DNA of 64,000 bases from Amycolatopsis bartoniae (GTDB taxonomy: Bacteria; Actinomycetota; Actinomycetes; Mycobacteriales; Pseudonocardiaceae). Positions 43,103 to 52,300 of the stretch are shown here, in pieces. Position numbers and translations under genes: made by a program. The stretch covers positions 496,001-560,000 of the forward strand of contig NZ_JACHWH010000002.1 of NCBI RefSeq assembly GCF_014191255.1, given 5' to 3'. The notes under the pieces are model-generated. The model was not told the origin of the DNA and searched no databases. It was given only the letters and a program-made list of their open reading frames with translations. Numbering within the stretch: the first letter of the stretch is position 1; each line of letters starts with the position of its first letter.

Positions 43103-43861
43103 CTACGCGGCGACCCCGAGGTACGGGCGCCACAGGGGGTCGGCTTCCCCGCTGTGCACGAGCAGCCGCCAGTGCGGGCCGTGCGGCGCCGTCGGCACCA
43201 CGCGCAGGTGCCAGCCCAGCTCGGACAGCAGCCGGTCGGCCTTGCGGTGGTTGCACTTGGCGCAGCAGGCCACGCAGTTCGTCCACGAGTGGGGGCCGCC
43301 CCTGCTGCGCGGGATGACGTGGTCGATGGTTTCGGCCCGGCCGCCGCAGTAGGCGCAGCGGTACCGGTCGCGGTGCATGAGCCCGGCCCGGGTGAGCGGG
43401 ACCTGGGCCCGGTAGGGCACGCGGACGTAGGTGGACAGCCGGATCACGGACGGCACCGGCAGCGACACCGTGGCCGCGTGCAGCGTCAGCCCGGCGGGAT
43501 CGCCGTGCACCACCTCCGCCTTGCCGCACATCACCAGCACCACGGCCCGCCGCAGCGGCAGCGCCGTCAGCGGCTCGAACGTGGCGTTGAGCAGAAGCAC
43601 CCGCCGCCGTCCCCACCCGGGGGCCGTGCCGGCCGCCGGATCCCGGCCTCTACGCTGTCCCGGCGGACGGGCTCCGCGCCCTCCGCCACGCGCAGGTGGC
43701 CCACTCGGGTGGTGACCGCCGGCTGCGGCTCCACCCGGATAGGCACACAGGGCTACCTCCGGCGCCTGTCCCGCCACGAACTCGTGGTCGGCGGCGCCGA
43801 GGGGGATCGGTTGTCGGTCTGGCACTCGACCACCTCCACCGGTGCGGTCATAGTCGACCAC
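43103..43861 (-). CDS. HNH endonuclease-family protein (Rv2469c-like)
   Basis: A 252-residue reading frame whose conserved part is residues about 85-252: RRVLLLNATFEPLTALPLRRA, then RYRCAYCGGRAETIDHVIPR (first CxxC plus the DH of the HNH motif), NCVACCAKCNHRKADRLL (second Cys pair, N and H), and a C-terminal HWRLLVHSG. The Cys residues bind structural zinc. It may cut DNA, but no target is evident. The start is uncertain: GTG 43861 gives a low-complexity Gly/Pro/Arg N-terminus that may not all be translated. The position beside ctaJ and the truncated haemoglobin matches mycobacterial order. Confidence 0.85.
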   Translation of the reverse strand: MVDYDRTGGGGRVPDRQPIPLGAADHEFVAGQAPEVALCAYPGGAAAGGHHPSGPPARGGGRGARPPGQRRGRDPAAGTAPGWGRRRVLLLNATFEPLTALPLRRAVVLVMCGKAEVVHGDPAGLTLHAATVSLPVPSVIRLSTYVRVPYRAQVPLTRAGLMHRDRYRCAYCGGRAETIDHVIPRSRGGPHSWTNCVACCAKCNHRKADRLLSELGWHLRVVPTAPHGPHWRLLVHSGEADPLWRPYLGVAA

Positions 43862-43970
43862 AGATCACCCCGGAAATGCACCTGTGTTAGAAGACGTGTC
43901 CTGTGAGATCCGTCCGAAGTTCACGTGAACGAGGACGGACGAAGAGGCGAGGAAGGGACGACCCGCCCCC

Positions 43971-44951
43971 GTGAACCCGCTGCTGACCGAGACCCCCCAG
44001 TGCGTGACCGAGGAAGGCACCTGGTGCTACCAGGTCTACCGGGTGACCCACAACGAGTGGCTGGCCGCGTCGGCGAACTGGCTGGTGGCCAAGCCGATCA
44101 CGATCCTGCTGATCCTCCTGGTCGCGGTGCTGATCCGGCTGGTGCTGCGCAAGGTCATCGACCGCGTCACGGAGATCCCGCGCAACAACGGGCGGCGGCT
44201 GCCCGCGCTGCTGCGCCCGCTGCGCGAGCGCGCGCCGGACCTGCTCGGCCCGATGGTCATCGAGCGCAGGCGCCAGCGGGCGAAGACGATCGGCTCGGTG
44301 CTCAAGTCGCTGACGTCGTTCCTCGTCTTCGGGCTCGCGTTCATCCAGATCCTCGGCGAGCTGGGGATCAACCTCGGGCCGATCATCGCCTCGGCCGGGA
44401 TCGTCGGCGTCGCGCTGGGCTTCGGCGCGCAGAACCTGGTCAAGGACTTCATCTCCGGCATGTTCATGATGCTGGAGGACCAGTACGGCGTCGGCGACGT
44501 GATCGACATCGGCCCGGCCAGCGGCACCGTCGAGTCGGTGGGCCTGCGGATCACGACGCTGCGGGACGTGAAGGGCACCGTCTGGTACGTCCGCAACGGC
44601 GAGGTGCTGCGGGTGGGCAACTCCAGCCAGGGCTACGCGAACGCCGTGGTGGACGTGCCGCTGAGCTACACCGCGGACGTCGAGCGCGCGGTCGAGGTGC
44701 TCACCACCACGGTCACCGCGGCCGTCGCCGAGGCGCCGCTGTCGGACGAGGTGCTGGAGCCGCCGGAGGTGCTGGGCGTGGAAACCGTGACGCCGGAGGG
44801 CATCACGATCCGCGTGACGGCCAAGGTCCGGCCCGGGAAGCAGTGGTCGGTGCAGCGCGCGTTGCGGGCCCGGGTGATCGCCGGGCTGGAGGAGGCCGGG
44901 TTCGAACCGCCCATGGGCCGCTACCTGGGTCCGGCGAGCGCTGCACAATAG
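43971..44951 (+). CDS. MscS-family mechanosensitive channel
   Basis: A 326-residue membrane protein: TM1 near residues 40-60 ([18 protein letters not shown]), a charged loop, TM2 (about 115-135), and the pore-lining TM3 with [30 protein letters not shown], the MscS signature. The beta domain ([39 protein letters not shown]) and the C-terminal alpha/beta domain follow. It would vent solutes on osmotic downshock. GTG 43971 has GGAAGGGA upstream. The haemoglobin gene starts 4 bp after its stop, so they share a transcript. Confidence 0.92.
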   Translation: MNPLLTETPQCVTEEGTWCYQVYRVTHNEWLAASANWLVAKPITILLILLVAVLIRLVLRKVIDRVTEIPRNNGRRLPALLRPLRERAPDLLGPMVIERRRQRAKTIGSVLKSLTSFLVFGLAFIQILGELGINLGPIIASAGIVGVALGFGAQNLVKDFISGMFMMLEDQYGVGDVIDIGPASGTVESVGLRITTLRDVKGTVWYVRNGEVLRVGNSSQGYANAVVDVPLSYTADVERAVEVLTTTVTAAVAEAPLSDEVLEPPEVLGVETVTPEGITIRVTAKVRPGKQWSVQRALRARVIAGLEEAGFEPPMGRYLGPASAAQ

Positions 44952-44955
44952 AGGC

Positions 44956-45348
44956 GTGCCCGAGACGAGCGAACCCCAGTCCTTCTACGATGCCGTCGGC
45001 GGCGAGCCGACGTTCCGCAAGATCGTCGCCCGGTTCTACGCCGAGGTGGCGGACGACGAAGTGCTGCGGCCGCTCTACCCCGAGGAGGACCTCGGGCCCG
45101 CGGAGGAGCGCCTGCGCCTGTTCCTGATGCAGTACTGGGGCGGCCCGCACACGTACTCCGACCAGCGCGGTCACCCGCGGCTGCGGATGCGGCACGCGCC
45201 CTACAAGGTGGGTCCCATCGAGCGGGACGCGTGGCTGCGCGCGATGCGGATCGCGGTGGACGAGGCGGACCTGCCGCCGGCGCTCGAACAACAGCTGTGG
45301 CAGTACCTGGAGATGGCCGCGCACAGCATGATGAACAGCTGGGACTGA
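44956..45348 (+). CDS. glbO: Group II truncated haemoglobin (GlbO type)
   Basis: A 130-residue 2-on-2 globin: [49 protein letters not shown], the proximal His in [10 protein letters not shown], then [18 protein letters not shown] and W in QLWQYLEM. Trp at G8 and Tyr at CD1 positions are typical of trHbO, which binds O2/CO and is thought to act with lipids or in redox protection. The start is GTG 44956. Its stop overlaps the esterase ATG (TGATG). Confidence 0.93.
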   Translation: MPETSEPQSFYDAVGGEPTFRKIVARFYAEVADDEVLRPLYPEEDLGPAEERLRLFLMQYWGGPHTYSDQRGHPRLRMRHAPYKVGPIERDAWLRAMRIAVDEADLPPALEQQLWQYLEMAAHSMMNSWD

Positions 45349-46646
45349 TGCCGCGCGTCGTGCGCGGGATCCGGTACGCCGCCCCGCCGGTCGGGGAGCT
45401 GCGGTTCGCGCCGCCGCAGCCGGTGACCGGCCTCCGCGAAGGCCCGGCGCACCCGTCCCTGCAGCCCGATCTCCTCGGCCGCGGCCTCACCGGGAGCGAG
45501 GACTGCCTGCACCTCACGGTGTACGCACCGGATTCGCCCGGCCCGCACCCGGTGCTGGTGTGGATCCACGGCGGTGGCGGTGTCACCGGCTCCCCGAACG
45601 ACTACGACGGCACCCGCTTCGCCGAGCACGGCGTGGTCGTCGTGACGCTCGCGTACCGGCTGGGCGCGCTCGGCCTGCTCTACCTGCCGGAGGCGTTCGG
45701 CGGCGGCAACTTCGCGCTGCTGGACCAGCTCGCGGCCCTGCGCTGGGTGCGGGACCACATCGCGGAGTTCGGCGGGGACCCGGAGCGCGTGACGCTCGCG
45801 GGCGAGTCCAACGGCGGCCGCACGGTGGGCACGCTGCTCGCGGTCCCGGCCGCCCGCGGTCTCTTCCAGCAGGCCGTCGTGCAGAGCGGCACCGGGGTGG
45901 GCGAGCTCGTCGACACGCCGGAGGCGGCGCGGCGCACGGCCGACGCGTTGCTGGCCGAACTGGGCGTCGACGACCCCGTGAAGCTGCGGGAGCTGCCCGC
46001 CGAGCAGATCGTCGAGGCCCAGGTGCGGCTCGGCGGTGCCCGCGTTCCCTACCGGGTGGTGGTGGACGGTGCGGAGCTGATGCGGCGCCCGCTCGACGCC
46101 GTCGCCGCGGGCAGCGCGGCCGGGGTGCGGCTGCTGATCGGGACCAACCGCGACGAGGAGGACCTGTTCCGCGCGCTCGGACAGTCCCAGGGCCCGATGA
46201 TGCTGCCCGATCCCGAGCCCGTGCTGGCGCGTTACCGCGAGCGCTTCCCCGGCGAGCCGGACCTGCCCGGCAGGGTCACGACGGCGAGTGACTGGTGGCT
46301 GCCCGCGATCCGGTTCGCCGAGGCGCAGCACGCCGCGGGCGGCGAGGTCTGGATGTACCGGCTGGACTGGCGGACGGAGGTGCGGGGCATGGGTGCCTGC
46401 CACGGCCTCGACGTGCCGCTGGTGTTCGACGACCTGGCCAACCCGTTCTTCCGGCTCCTCCTCGGCCGCGACACCACCCGCGCCCGCGCCGTCGCGGACA
46501 CGATGCACGACGCGTGGGTGCGGTTCGTCCACGGTGAGTCGCCCTGGCCCCGCTACGAACCCGGACGCCGCACCACGATGCTGTTCGACACGGTCAGCGG
46601 CCCTGTCGACGACCCAGGTCGGGACGAGCGGCTGCTCTGGGACTAG
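45348..46646 (+). CDS. Type-B carboxylesterase/lipase family protein
   Basis: A 432-residue alpha/beta-hydrolase of the carboxylesterase B type: GIRYAAPPVGELRF start, SEDCLHLTVYAPD, oxyanion hole WIHGGGGVTG, nucleophile elbow GESNGG, and acid residue region GTNRDEEDLF; the His lies in GACHGLDVPLVF. It is shorter than the usual 480-520 residues. ATG 45348 overlaps the globin stop by one base, supporting this start over an upstream in-frame one. The stop overlaps the convergent gene's stop by 3 bp. Substrate unknown. Confidence 0.9.
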   Translation: MPRVVRGIRYAAPPVGELRFAPPQPVTGLREGPAHPSLQPDLLGRGLTGSEDCLHLTVYAPDSPGPHPVLVWIHGGGGVTGSPNDYDGTRFAEHGVVVVTLAYRLGALGLLYLPEAFGGGNFALLDQLAALRWVRDHIAEFGGDPERVTLAGESNGGRTVGTLLAVPAARGLFQQAVVQSGTGVGELVDTPEAARRTADALLAELGVDDPVKLRELPAEQIVEAQVRLGGARVPYRVVVDGAELMRRPLDAVAAGSAAGVRLLIGTNRDEEDLFRALGQSQGPMMLPDPEPVLARYRERFPGEPDLPGRVTTASDWWLPAIRFAEAQHAAGGEVWMYRLDWRTEVRGMGACHGLDVPLVFDDLANPFFRLLLGRDTTRARAVADTMHDAWVRFVHGESPWPRYEPGRRTTMLFDTVSGPVDDPGRDERLLWD

Positions 46647-48181
46647 CCCACCAGGCCGACGACCGGAGCCGGAGTTCCGCCGTGGGCTTCGCGGGCCACG
46701 ACGATCGCGCCGGGCGCGGGCACGAGGTACAGGTCGGGCAGCGAGCCGGAACCGTCCAGCCGCACCGGGATCTGCGCGGGCGGCTGCCCGTCCCACGACT
46801 GTACGACGACCGTCAGGTCACGCCCGTTGTCGTTGCACGCTCGCAGGTAGGTGTGCGCGGTGGTCGCCTCGGCGGAGCGCACCGGGCACGCGGAGAAGTC
46901 CACCGGATGGGTGGTTCCGGTGGCCGTGTCGACGACCTCCAGCGCGGTGTCCTTCGCGCCGTCCTGCTGCTCGGCCAGCGGCAGCGCACCGGCGTCCGCG
47001 CGCACTAACCAGGGCTCGCGCGGGGTGGGCAGGAGCCTGCCGGTCTCGGTGTCGAACAGGCCGCTGGTCACCGAGCCGGGCGCGACGAGCCTGCCGACGA
47101 TCCGCAGCCACACCGTCGCCCCGCCGGTGGTGGTCGCGGCCATCACGTCGAGGCGTTCGGAGTCCTGGCCGGACAACCGCACCTCGTGCCGCCACCGCTC
47201 GTGCCCGCTCACCTCGTCGAGCGCGACCAAGCCCGCCTTGCCGGCGCACTCCAGCGACGCGAGCACCACCGTCCGGGCCGGTGCCGCCAGGCTGAACGGG
47301 CTGTCACAGCCCTCCGGAGGCGACCACCGCCACAGCTCCTCGCCGTCGTCCACGTCGTAGCCGACGAGCTCGTCGCCCCGGATCGTGAAGGTCTTCGTGC
47401 CGACCGCCACCTGCCGGGTCTCGACGAGCACCGACGGCACCACCCGCTCGAACCGCGCCGCGCCGGACTCGGCGTCCAGCATCACGAGCAGCTTCGAGCT
47501 GCTGTCGTCCTTCGACGCGAACGCGGCCAGCACGGACCGTCCGTCTGCCGACGGGAGCAGCGCGTCCACGCGCGCGCCGAGCCGGGCGTAGTGCCAGTTC
47601 TCGCGACCGTCGCTGCCTTCGAGCGCCGTCACCCGGCCGTCCGCGGTCGCGACCACGACGCCGTAGGACGCCGCCACGACGTCCGTCACGTCCGACGGCG
47701 GCTGCCACGCCCACTGCCGCCCGCCTGGCCGTTCCGTGACGGGATCCGACGGAAGGTCGCGGATGAACCGCGTCTCCGACTCCGTGGCAGCGCTTTCCGC
47801 GCCCCACGGCGCCAGGAGCGCCGCCACTGCGACCACGACCACGCCGAGTACTCCGGCCGGACGCACCCGCCAGCTCGTCGAAGCCGTCAACCCGATCGCC
47901 GCCGCGACCGCACCGATCGCGAGCACGGGGGCGTCCGCGCCGGGCACTCCGCCCTGGACGTCGAGCAGCAGCTGGACAATCGCGGCGACCGCCACGATGG
48001 CGCCGAGCACCGCCGCGGCGATCCGCACCGCCCGGCGCCGGGCGAACCCGAGCGCGACCACCACCACGACGGCGGCGGTGAACCACCCGAGTTCGGCCCC
48101 CTTCGCCCGGGTCGCTCCACTGGACAGGAAGGGCGCCGCCAGCGCGCAGGCGGCACCGGCGATCGTCACGTAACGCAGCAC
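46643..48181 (-). CDS. Membrane-anchored PQQ-like beta-propeller protein
   Basis: A 512-residue protein. Four or five hydrophobic helices occupy about residues 5-135 (TIAGAACALAAPFL; AAVVVVVALGF; VLAIGAVAAAIGL; VLGVVVVAVAALLAPW). The extracytoplasmic remainder has repeated propeller blades with the PQQ-type pattern ALEGSDGRENWHY, LDAESGAARFERV, YDVDDGEELWRW, LDEVSGHERWRHEV and FDTETGRLL. It probably acts as a scaffold or ligand binder rather than a dehydrogenase; no PQQ site is evident. GTG 48181 is the first acceptable start after the upstream stop and has a weak ribosome site, so the start is tentative. Confidence 0.75.
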   Translation of the reverse strand: MLRYVTIAGAACALAAPFLSSGATRAKGAELGWFTAAVVVVVALGFARRRAVRIAAAVLGAIVAVAAIVQLLLDVQGGVPGADAPVLAIGAVAAAIGLTASTSWRVRPAGVLGVVVVAVAALLAPWGAESAATESETRFIRDLPSDPVTERPGGRQWAWQPPSDVTDVVAASYGVVVATADGRVTALEGSDGRENWHYARLGARVDALLPSADGRSVLAAFASKDDSSSKLLVMLDAESGAARFERVVPSVLVETRQVAVGTKTFTIRGDELVGYDVDDGEELWRWSPPEGCDSPFSLAAPARTVVLASLECAGKAGLVALDEVSGHERWRHEVRLSGQDSERLDVMAATTTGGATVWLRIVGRLVAPGSVTSGLFDTETGRLLPTPREPWLVRADAGALPLAEQQDGAKDTALEVVDTATGTTHPVDFSACPVRSAEATTAHTYLRACNDNGRDLTVVVQSWDGQPPAQIPVRLDGSGSLPDLYLVPAPGAIVVAREAHGGTPAPVVGLVG

Positions 48182-48216
48182 ACCTGTGAGACGGCCGCGA
48201 AGCGATCTTCGTTTCC

Positions 48217-48879
48217 TCAGAACAGCAACGGCAGCAGCGCCTGGCGCCGCCGGAGCACCGCGCCGTAGCGGCCGTCGAGCCGCAGCCACGAACTCGTCGC
48301 CGTCACGCGCACGACGTCCTCGGCTATCGACGAATCGACAAACCCCATGCCGGACAGGGCGAACAGGCAGCGCATCGGGATCTTCACCTCGAACCCGGCC
48401 CCGCTCACGGTGAGCACCGTCTGGTCCATCAGCGACGCCGGCGGCGTGCCGTGCGGGCCGACGTGCTCGCGCGCGAGCGCCACGCCCCGGTCGGTCAGCT
48501 CCCCGATCACGTGCACCGGCACGTCGTCCACGTGCTGCCACTGGCCGCCCCCGGGCAGCTCCCCCTGCCACAGCAGGTCCCGCGCCGGGCCCGGGTCCAT
48601 CCGCTCCCCCGGCGCCACGGTGAGCGCGGCGAGCAGCTCGTTGCCGGACACCGTGACGTCACGGGGCGTGCTCTGCCCGGCGACCGCGCGCGTGGCCAGC
48701 ACCTCGAACGGCGTGGCCACCCACGCCTCGACGACCTCCTCGCCCCGGTTGCGCAGCCGCACCGCGCACTGCCCGTCGAGGCGCACCGCGCGGGCGACGA
48801 ACGCGGCGAGCGTCTCCCGCTCCGCGCTGTCGGCGACACGCAGCTCGGTGGCCGTCCCGGAACGGACGCTGTCAGTCAT
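48217..48879 (-). CDS. Conserved hypothetical protein
   Basis: A 220-residue soluble protein: MTDSVRSGTATELRVADSAE start, ELRVADSAERETLAAFVARA, CAVRLRNRGEEVVEAWVATPFEVLATRA, HVIGELTDRGVALAREHV, and a C-terminal FALSGMGFVDS ... LRLDGRYGAVLRR segment. I do not recognise a family. The ATG (48877-48879) overlaps the thioesterase stop by 8 bp, so it belongs to the GDH-thioesterase transcript. Function unknown. Confidence 0.78.
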   Translation of the reverse strand: MTDSVRSGTATELRVADSAERETLAAFVARAVRLDGQCAVRLRNRGEEVVEAWVATPFEVLATRAVAGQSTPRDVTVSGNELLAALTVAPGERMDPGPARDLLWQGELPGGGQWQHVDDVPVHVIGELTDRGVALAREHVGPHGTPPASLMDQTVLTVSGAGFEVKIPMRCLFALSGMGFVDSSIAEDVVRVTATSSWLRLDGRYGAVLRRRQALLPLLF

Positions 48880-49297
48880 CGGTCTCCCCCGCCAGCCTTT
48901 CGCGCAGGAACTCCCGCTCGTCCTCGGTGAACCGGCGCGGACGGCCGGTGGACACGTCGTACGGCGCCAGCACCGTGTCCGCCACCACCGCCACCGGATC
49001 GTCCGCCGAAGGTCCACTGTGGACGGTGTAGTCCAGGGTGGCGGAGGCGAACCTGAGGTCCCGCAGGGAGACCTCGACCCGGATCTCCTGGCCGTCGACG
49101 ACGATCGGTGCGCGGTAGTGCACGGACAGCTTCACCACGACCATACCCTTGGCGAACTCGGCGACCCCGGCACGGGCCGCCTCGCCGAACAACAGCGGCA
49201 CGCGGGCCTCTTCGAGCAGCGTCACCATCCGCGCGTGGTTCACGTGCCCGAACACGTCCATGTCCGACCAGCGCGGCCGGACCATCGCCACGTACAC
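48872..49297 (-). CDS. Hot-dog-fold acyl-CoA thioesterase
   Basis: A 141-residue 4HBT-like thioesterase: RPRWSDMDVFGHVNHARMVTLLEEAR contains the catalytic-region Asp (SDMD) and the conserved HVNH; VVVKLSVHYRAPIVVDGQEI and a C-terminal GRPRRFTEDE follow. It hydrolyses acyl-CoA thioesters; chain preference is unknown. GTG 49297 has GTGAGG six bases upstream and lies 3 bp after the glutamate dehydrogenase stop. Confidence 0.88.
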   Translation of the reverse strand: MYVAMVRPRWSDMDVFGHVNHARMVTLLEEARVPLLFGEAARAGVAEFAKGMVVVKLSVHYRAPIVVDGQEIRVEVSLRDLRFASATLDYTVHSGPSADDPVAVVADTVLAPYDVSTGRPRRFTEDEREFLRERLAGETDD

Positions 49298-49300
49298 CCG

Positions 49301-52300
49301 CTACCTCACCGTGCTGCGCAGCTGCCGCGCCGCCACCGACAGCGTCGCCAGGTCGAGCCTGCCGGACCGGCCGATCTCGTCCAGCGCGACCCGCGCCCGC
49401 GACAGCCGCGACGCGTTCGCCTTCTCCCACTGCGCGATCTTCTCCGCGGCGGAGTCCTCGGGATCGCTGTGCCGCAACGCGTCCAGCGTGATCGCCCGCA
49501 GCGAGGAGTACACGTCGTCGCGCAGCGAGAGCCGCGCGAGCGCGTGCCAGCGGTTGCCGCGTTCCAGCGCGCTGATCGAGGTGAGCAGCTGGTCGACGTT
49601 GAGGTGCGCCGACAGCGCGTAGTACAGCTCGGCGGTCTCCAGCGGGCTGCGCTCGGTCTCGACCCTGGCCTCCCGCTCGGCCAGCTCGGTGACCTCGATG
49701 ACGTCCAGCAGGCCGTAGGAGTCCAGCAGCACCGCGATCCGGTCCGCCAGCTCCGTCGGCACGCCCTCGCCGCAGAACCGCTTGGTGCGCTCGGCGACGT
49801 GCTCTGCCTCGCGGCCGCCCAGCATCCCCCGGACCTTCGGCGCGAGCTTCACCACGGTGTCCTCGAAGCGGCTCATCTCCGCCCCGACCGCGAGCGGCTG
49901 GGGCCGGTTCGCCAGGAACCAGCGGGCGGCGCGGTCGAGCAGCCGCCGCGTCTCCAGCATCATCGCGTCGGTGATGTCGGTGTCCACCACGTTGTCGAGG
50001 GCGTGGATCGCGTTCCACAGCGAGTCCAGCTCGTACACGTGGGTGACCACCGTGTACGCACGCACGGCGTCGGTGGCGGTCGCGTTCATCTCCTCGGCGA
50101 GCCGGAACGCGTACGTGATGCCCGCGCCGTCGACGACCTCGTTCACCAGCATCGTGCTGATGATCTGCCGCCGCAGCGGGTGCTCGCCGATGGTGTCGGC
50201 GAACCGGTCCCGCAGCGGCTTCGGGAAGTACTCCGGCAGCCGCCGCGCGAACACCTCGGCATCGGGCAGCTCGCTGGCCAGCAGCTCGTCCTTCAGGTCC
50301 AGCTTCACGTGCGCGAGCAGCGTCGCCAGCTCCGGCGACGTCAAGCCCTGGCCGGCCTTCTCCAGCTCACGGAAGCGGGCCTTGCTCGGCAGCGACTCCA
50401 GCTGCCGGTCCAGCGCGCCCGCGGCCTCCAGCGCCGCGATCTGCCGCTCGTGCACGCTGACCATCCCTGGCGCGTGCGCGCGGCTCACGCCGAGCACCGA
50501 GTTCTGGTGGTAGTTGTCCGCCAGCACCAGGTCCCCGACCTCGTCGGTCATCTCGTGCAGCAGGGTGTTGCGCTGCTCGCGGTCGAGCTGCCCGCCCGCG
50601 ACCAGGTGGTCGAGGAAGATCTTGATGTTGACCTCGTGGTCGGAGCAGTCGACGCCCGCCGAGTTGTCCAGCGCGTCGGTGTTGATCTTGCCGCCCGCCC
50701 TGGCGAACTCGATGCGGCCGCGCTGGGTCAGGCCCAGGTTGCCGCCCTCGCCGACGACCTTGACCCGCAGGTCCTTCCCGTTCACCCGGACGGCGTCGTT
50801 GGCCTTGTCGCCGGCGTCGGCGTGCGTCTCGTCCTCGGCCTTGACGTAGGTGCCGATACCGCCGTTCCACAGCAGGTCGACCGGGGCGAGCAGGATCGCC
50901 TTGATCAGCTCGGCGGGCGACAGGTGCGTGACGTCCTCGCCGAGGCCGAGCGCGCGGCGCACCTGCGGGGTGACCGGGATCGTCTTGGCGGTGCGCGGGT
51001 AGATCCCGCCGCCCTCGCTGATCACCGAGCGGTCGTAGTCGTCCCACGACGAGCGCGGCAGCGCGAACAACCGCTTGCGCTCGGCGAACGAGGCCTCCGC
51101 GTCGGGGTCGGGGTCGAGGAAGACGTGCAGGTGGTTGAACGCGGCGACCAACCGGATGTGCTCCGACAGCAGCATCCCGTTGCCGAACACGTCACCCGCC
51201 ATGTCGCCGATGCCGACGACGGTGAAGTCCTGGCTCTGCGTGTCGACGCCCAGCTCGCGGAAGTGCCGCTTCACGCTCTCCCACGCGCCGCGGGCGGTGA
51301 TGCCCATGGCCTTGTGGTCGTAGCCGACGGAACCACCGGAGGCGAAGGCGTCGCCGAGCCAGAAGCCGTAGCTCGCCGAGACCTCGTTGGCGATGTCGGA
51401 GAACGTCGCGGTGCCCTTGTCGGCCGCCACCACCAGGTACGTGTCGTCGGCGTCGTAGCGCACCACGTCCTTCGCCGGGATCGCGCGGCCCTCTACGCGG
51501 TTGTCGGTCAGGTCCAGCAGGCCCGAGATGAACATGCGGTAGCAGGCGATGCCCTCGCTCAGCTGCGCGTCGCGGTCCACGCCCGGGTCGCCCGTCGGCA
51601 CCGGCGGGCGCTTGACGACGAACCCGCCCTTGGCGCCGACCGGCACGATGACGGCGTTCTTCACGGCCTGCGCCTTGACCAGCCCCAGGATCTCGGTGCG
51701 GAAGTCCTCGCGGCGGTCGGACCACCGCAGGCCACCGCGGGCGACGGCGCCGAAGCGCAGGTGCACGCCCTCCACGCGCGGCGAGTACACGAAGATCTCG
51801 AACCGCGGCCGCGGCTCGGGCAGGTCCGGCACGCCCTGCGGGTCCAGCTTGAACGCCAGGAACGGGCGCGGACGGCCTTCGTCGTCGGTCACCCGGTAGT
51901 TGGTGCGCAGGGTCGCGCGGATGACGGCGAGCAGGCGGCGCAGGATGCGGTCCTGGTCCAGGCTCGTGACCTCGTCGATCATCGAGGTGATCTCGTCGAC
52001 GAGGGTTTCGGCCTGCGTGTCGGACTCCGGGTCCGTCGACAGGTCGAAGCGGTGCTCGAACAGCGCCAGCAGCTTGGTGGCGATGTCGGTGTGCGCCAGT
52101 ACCGCGTCCTCGATGTACTCCTGCGAGTACGGCGTGCGGGCCTGACGCAGGTAGCGCGCGTACGCCCGCAGCACCGACGCCTGCCGCCAGGTGAGCCCGG
52201 CGCGCAGGACGAGCGAGTTGTAGCCGTCGATCTCGCAGTCGCCGCGCCAGGCGGCCGCGAACGCGTCCTGGAAGCGCACGCGCAGGTCCTGCTCGGCCTG

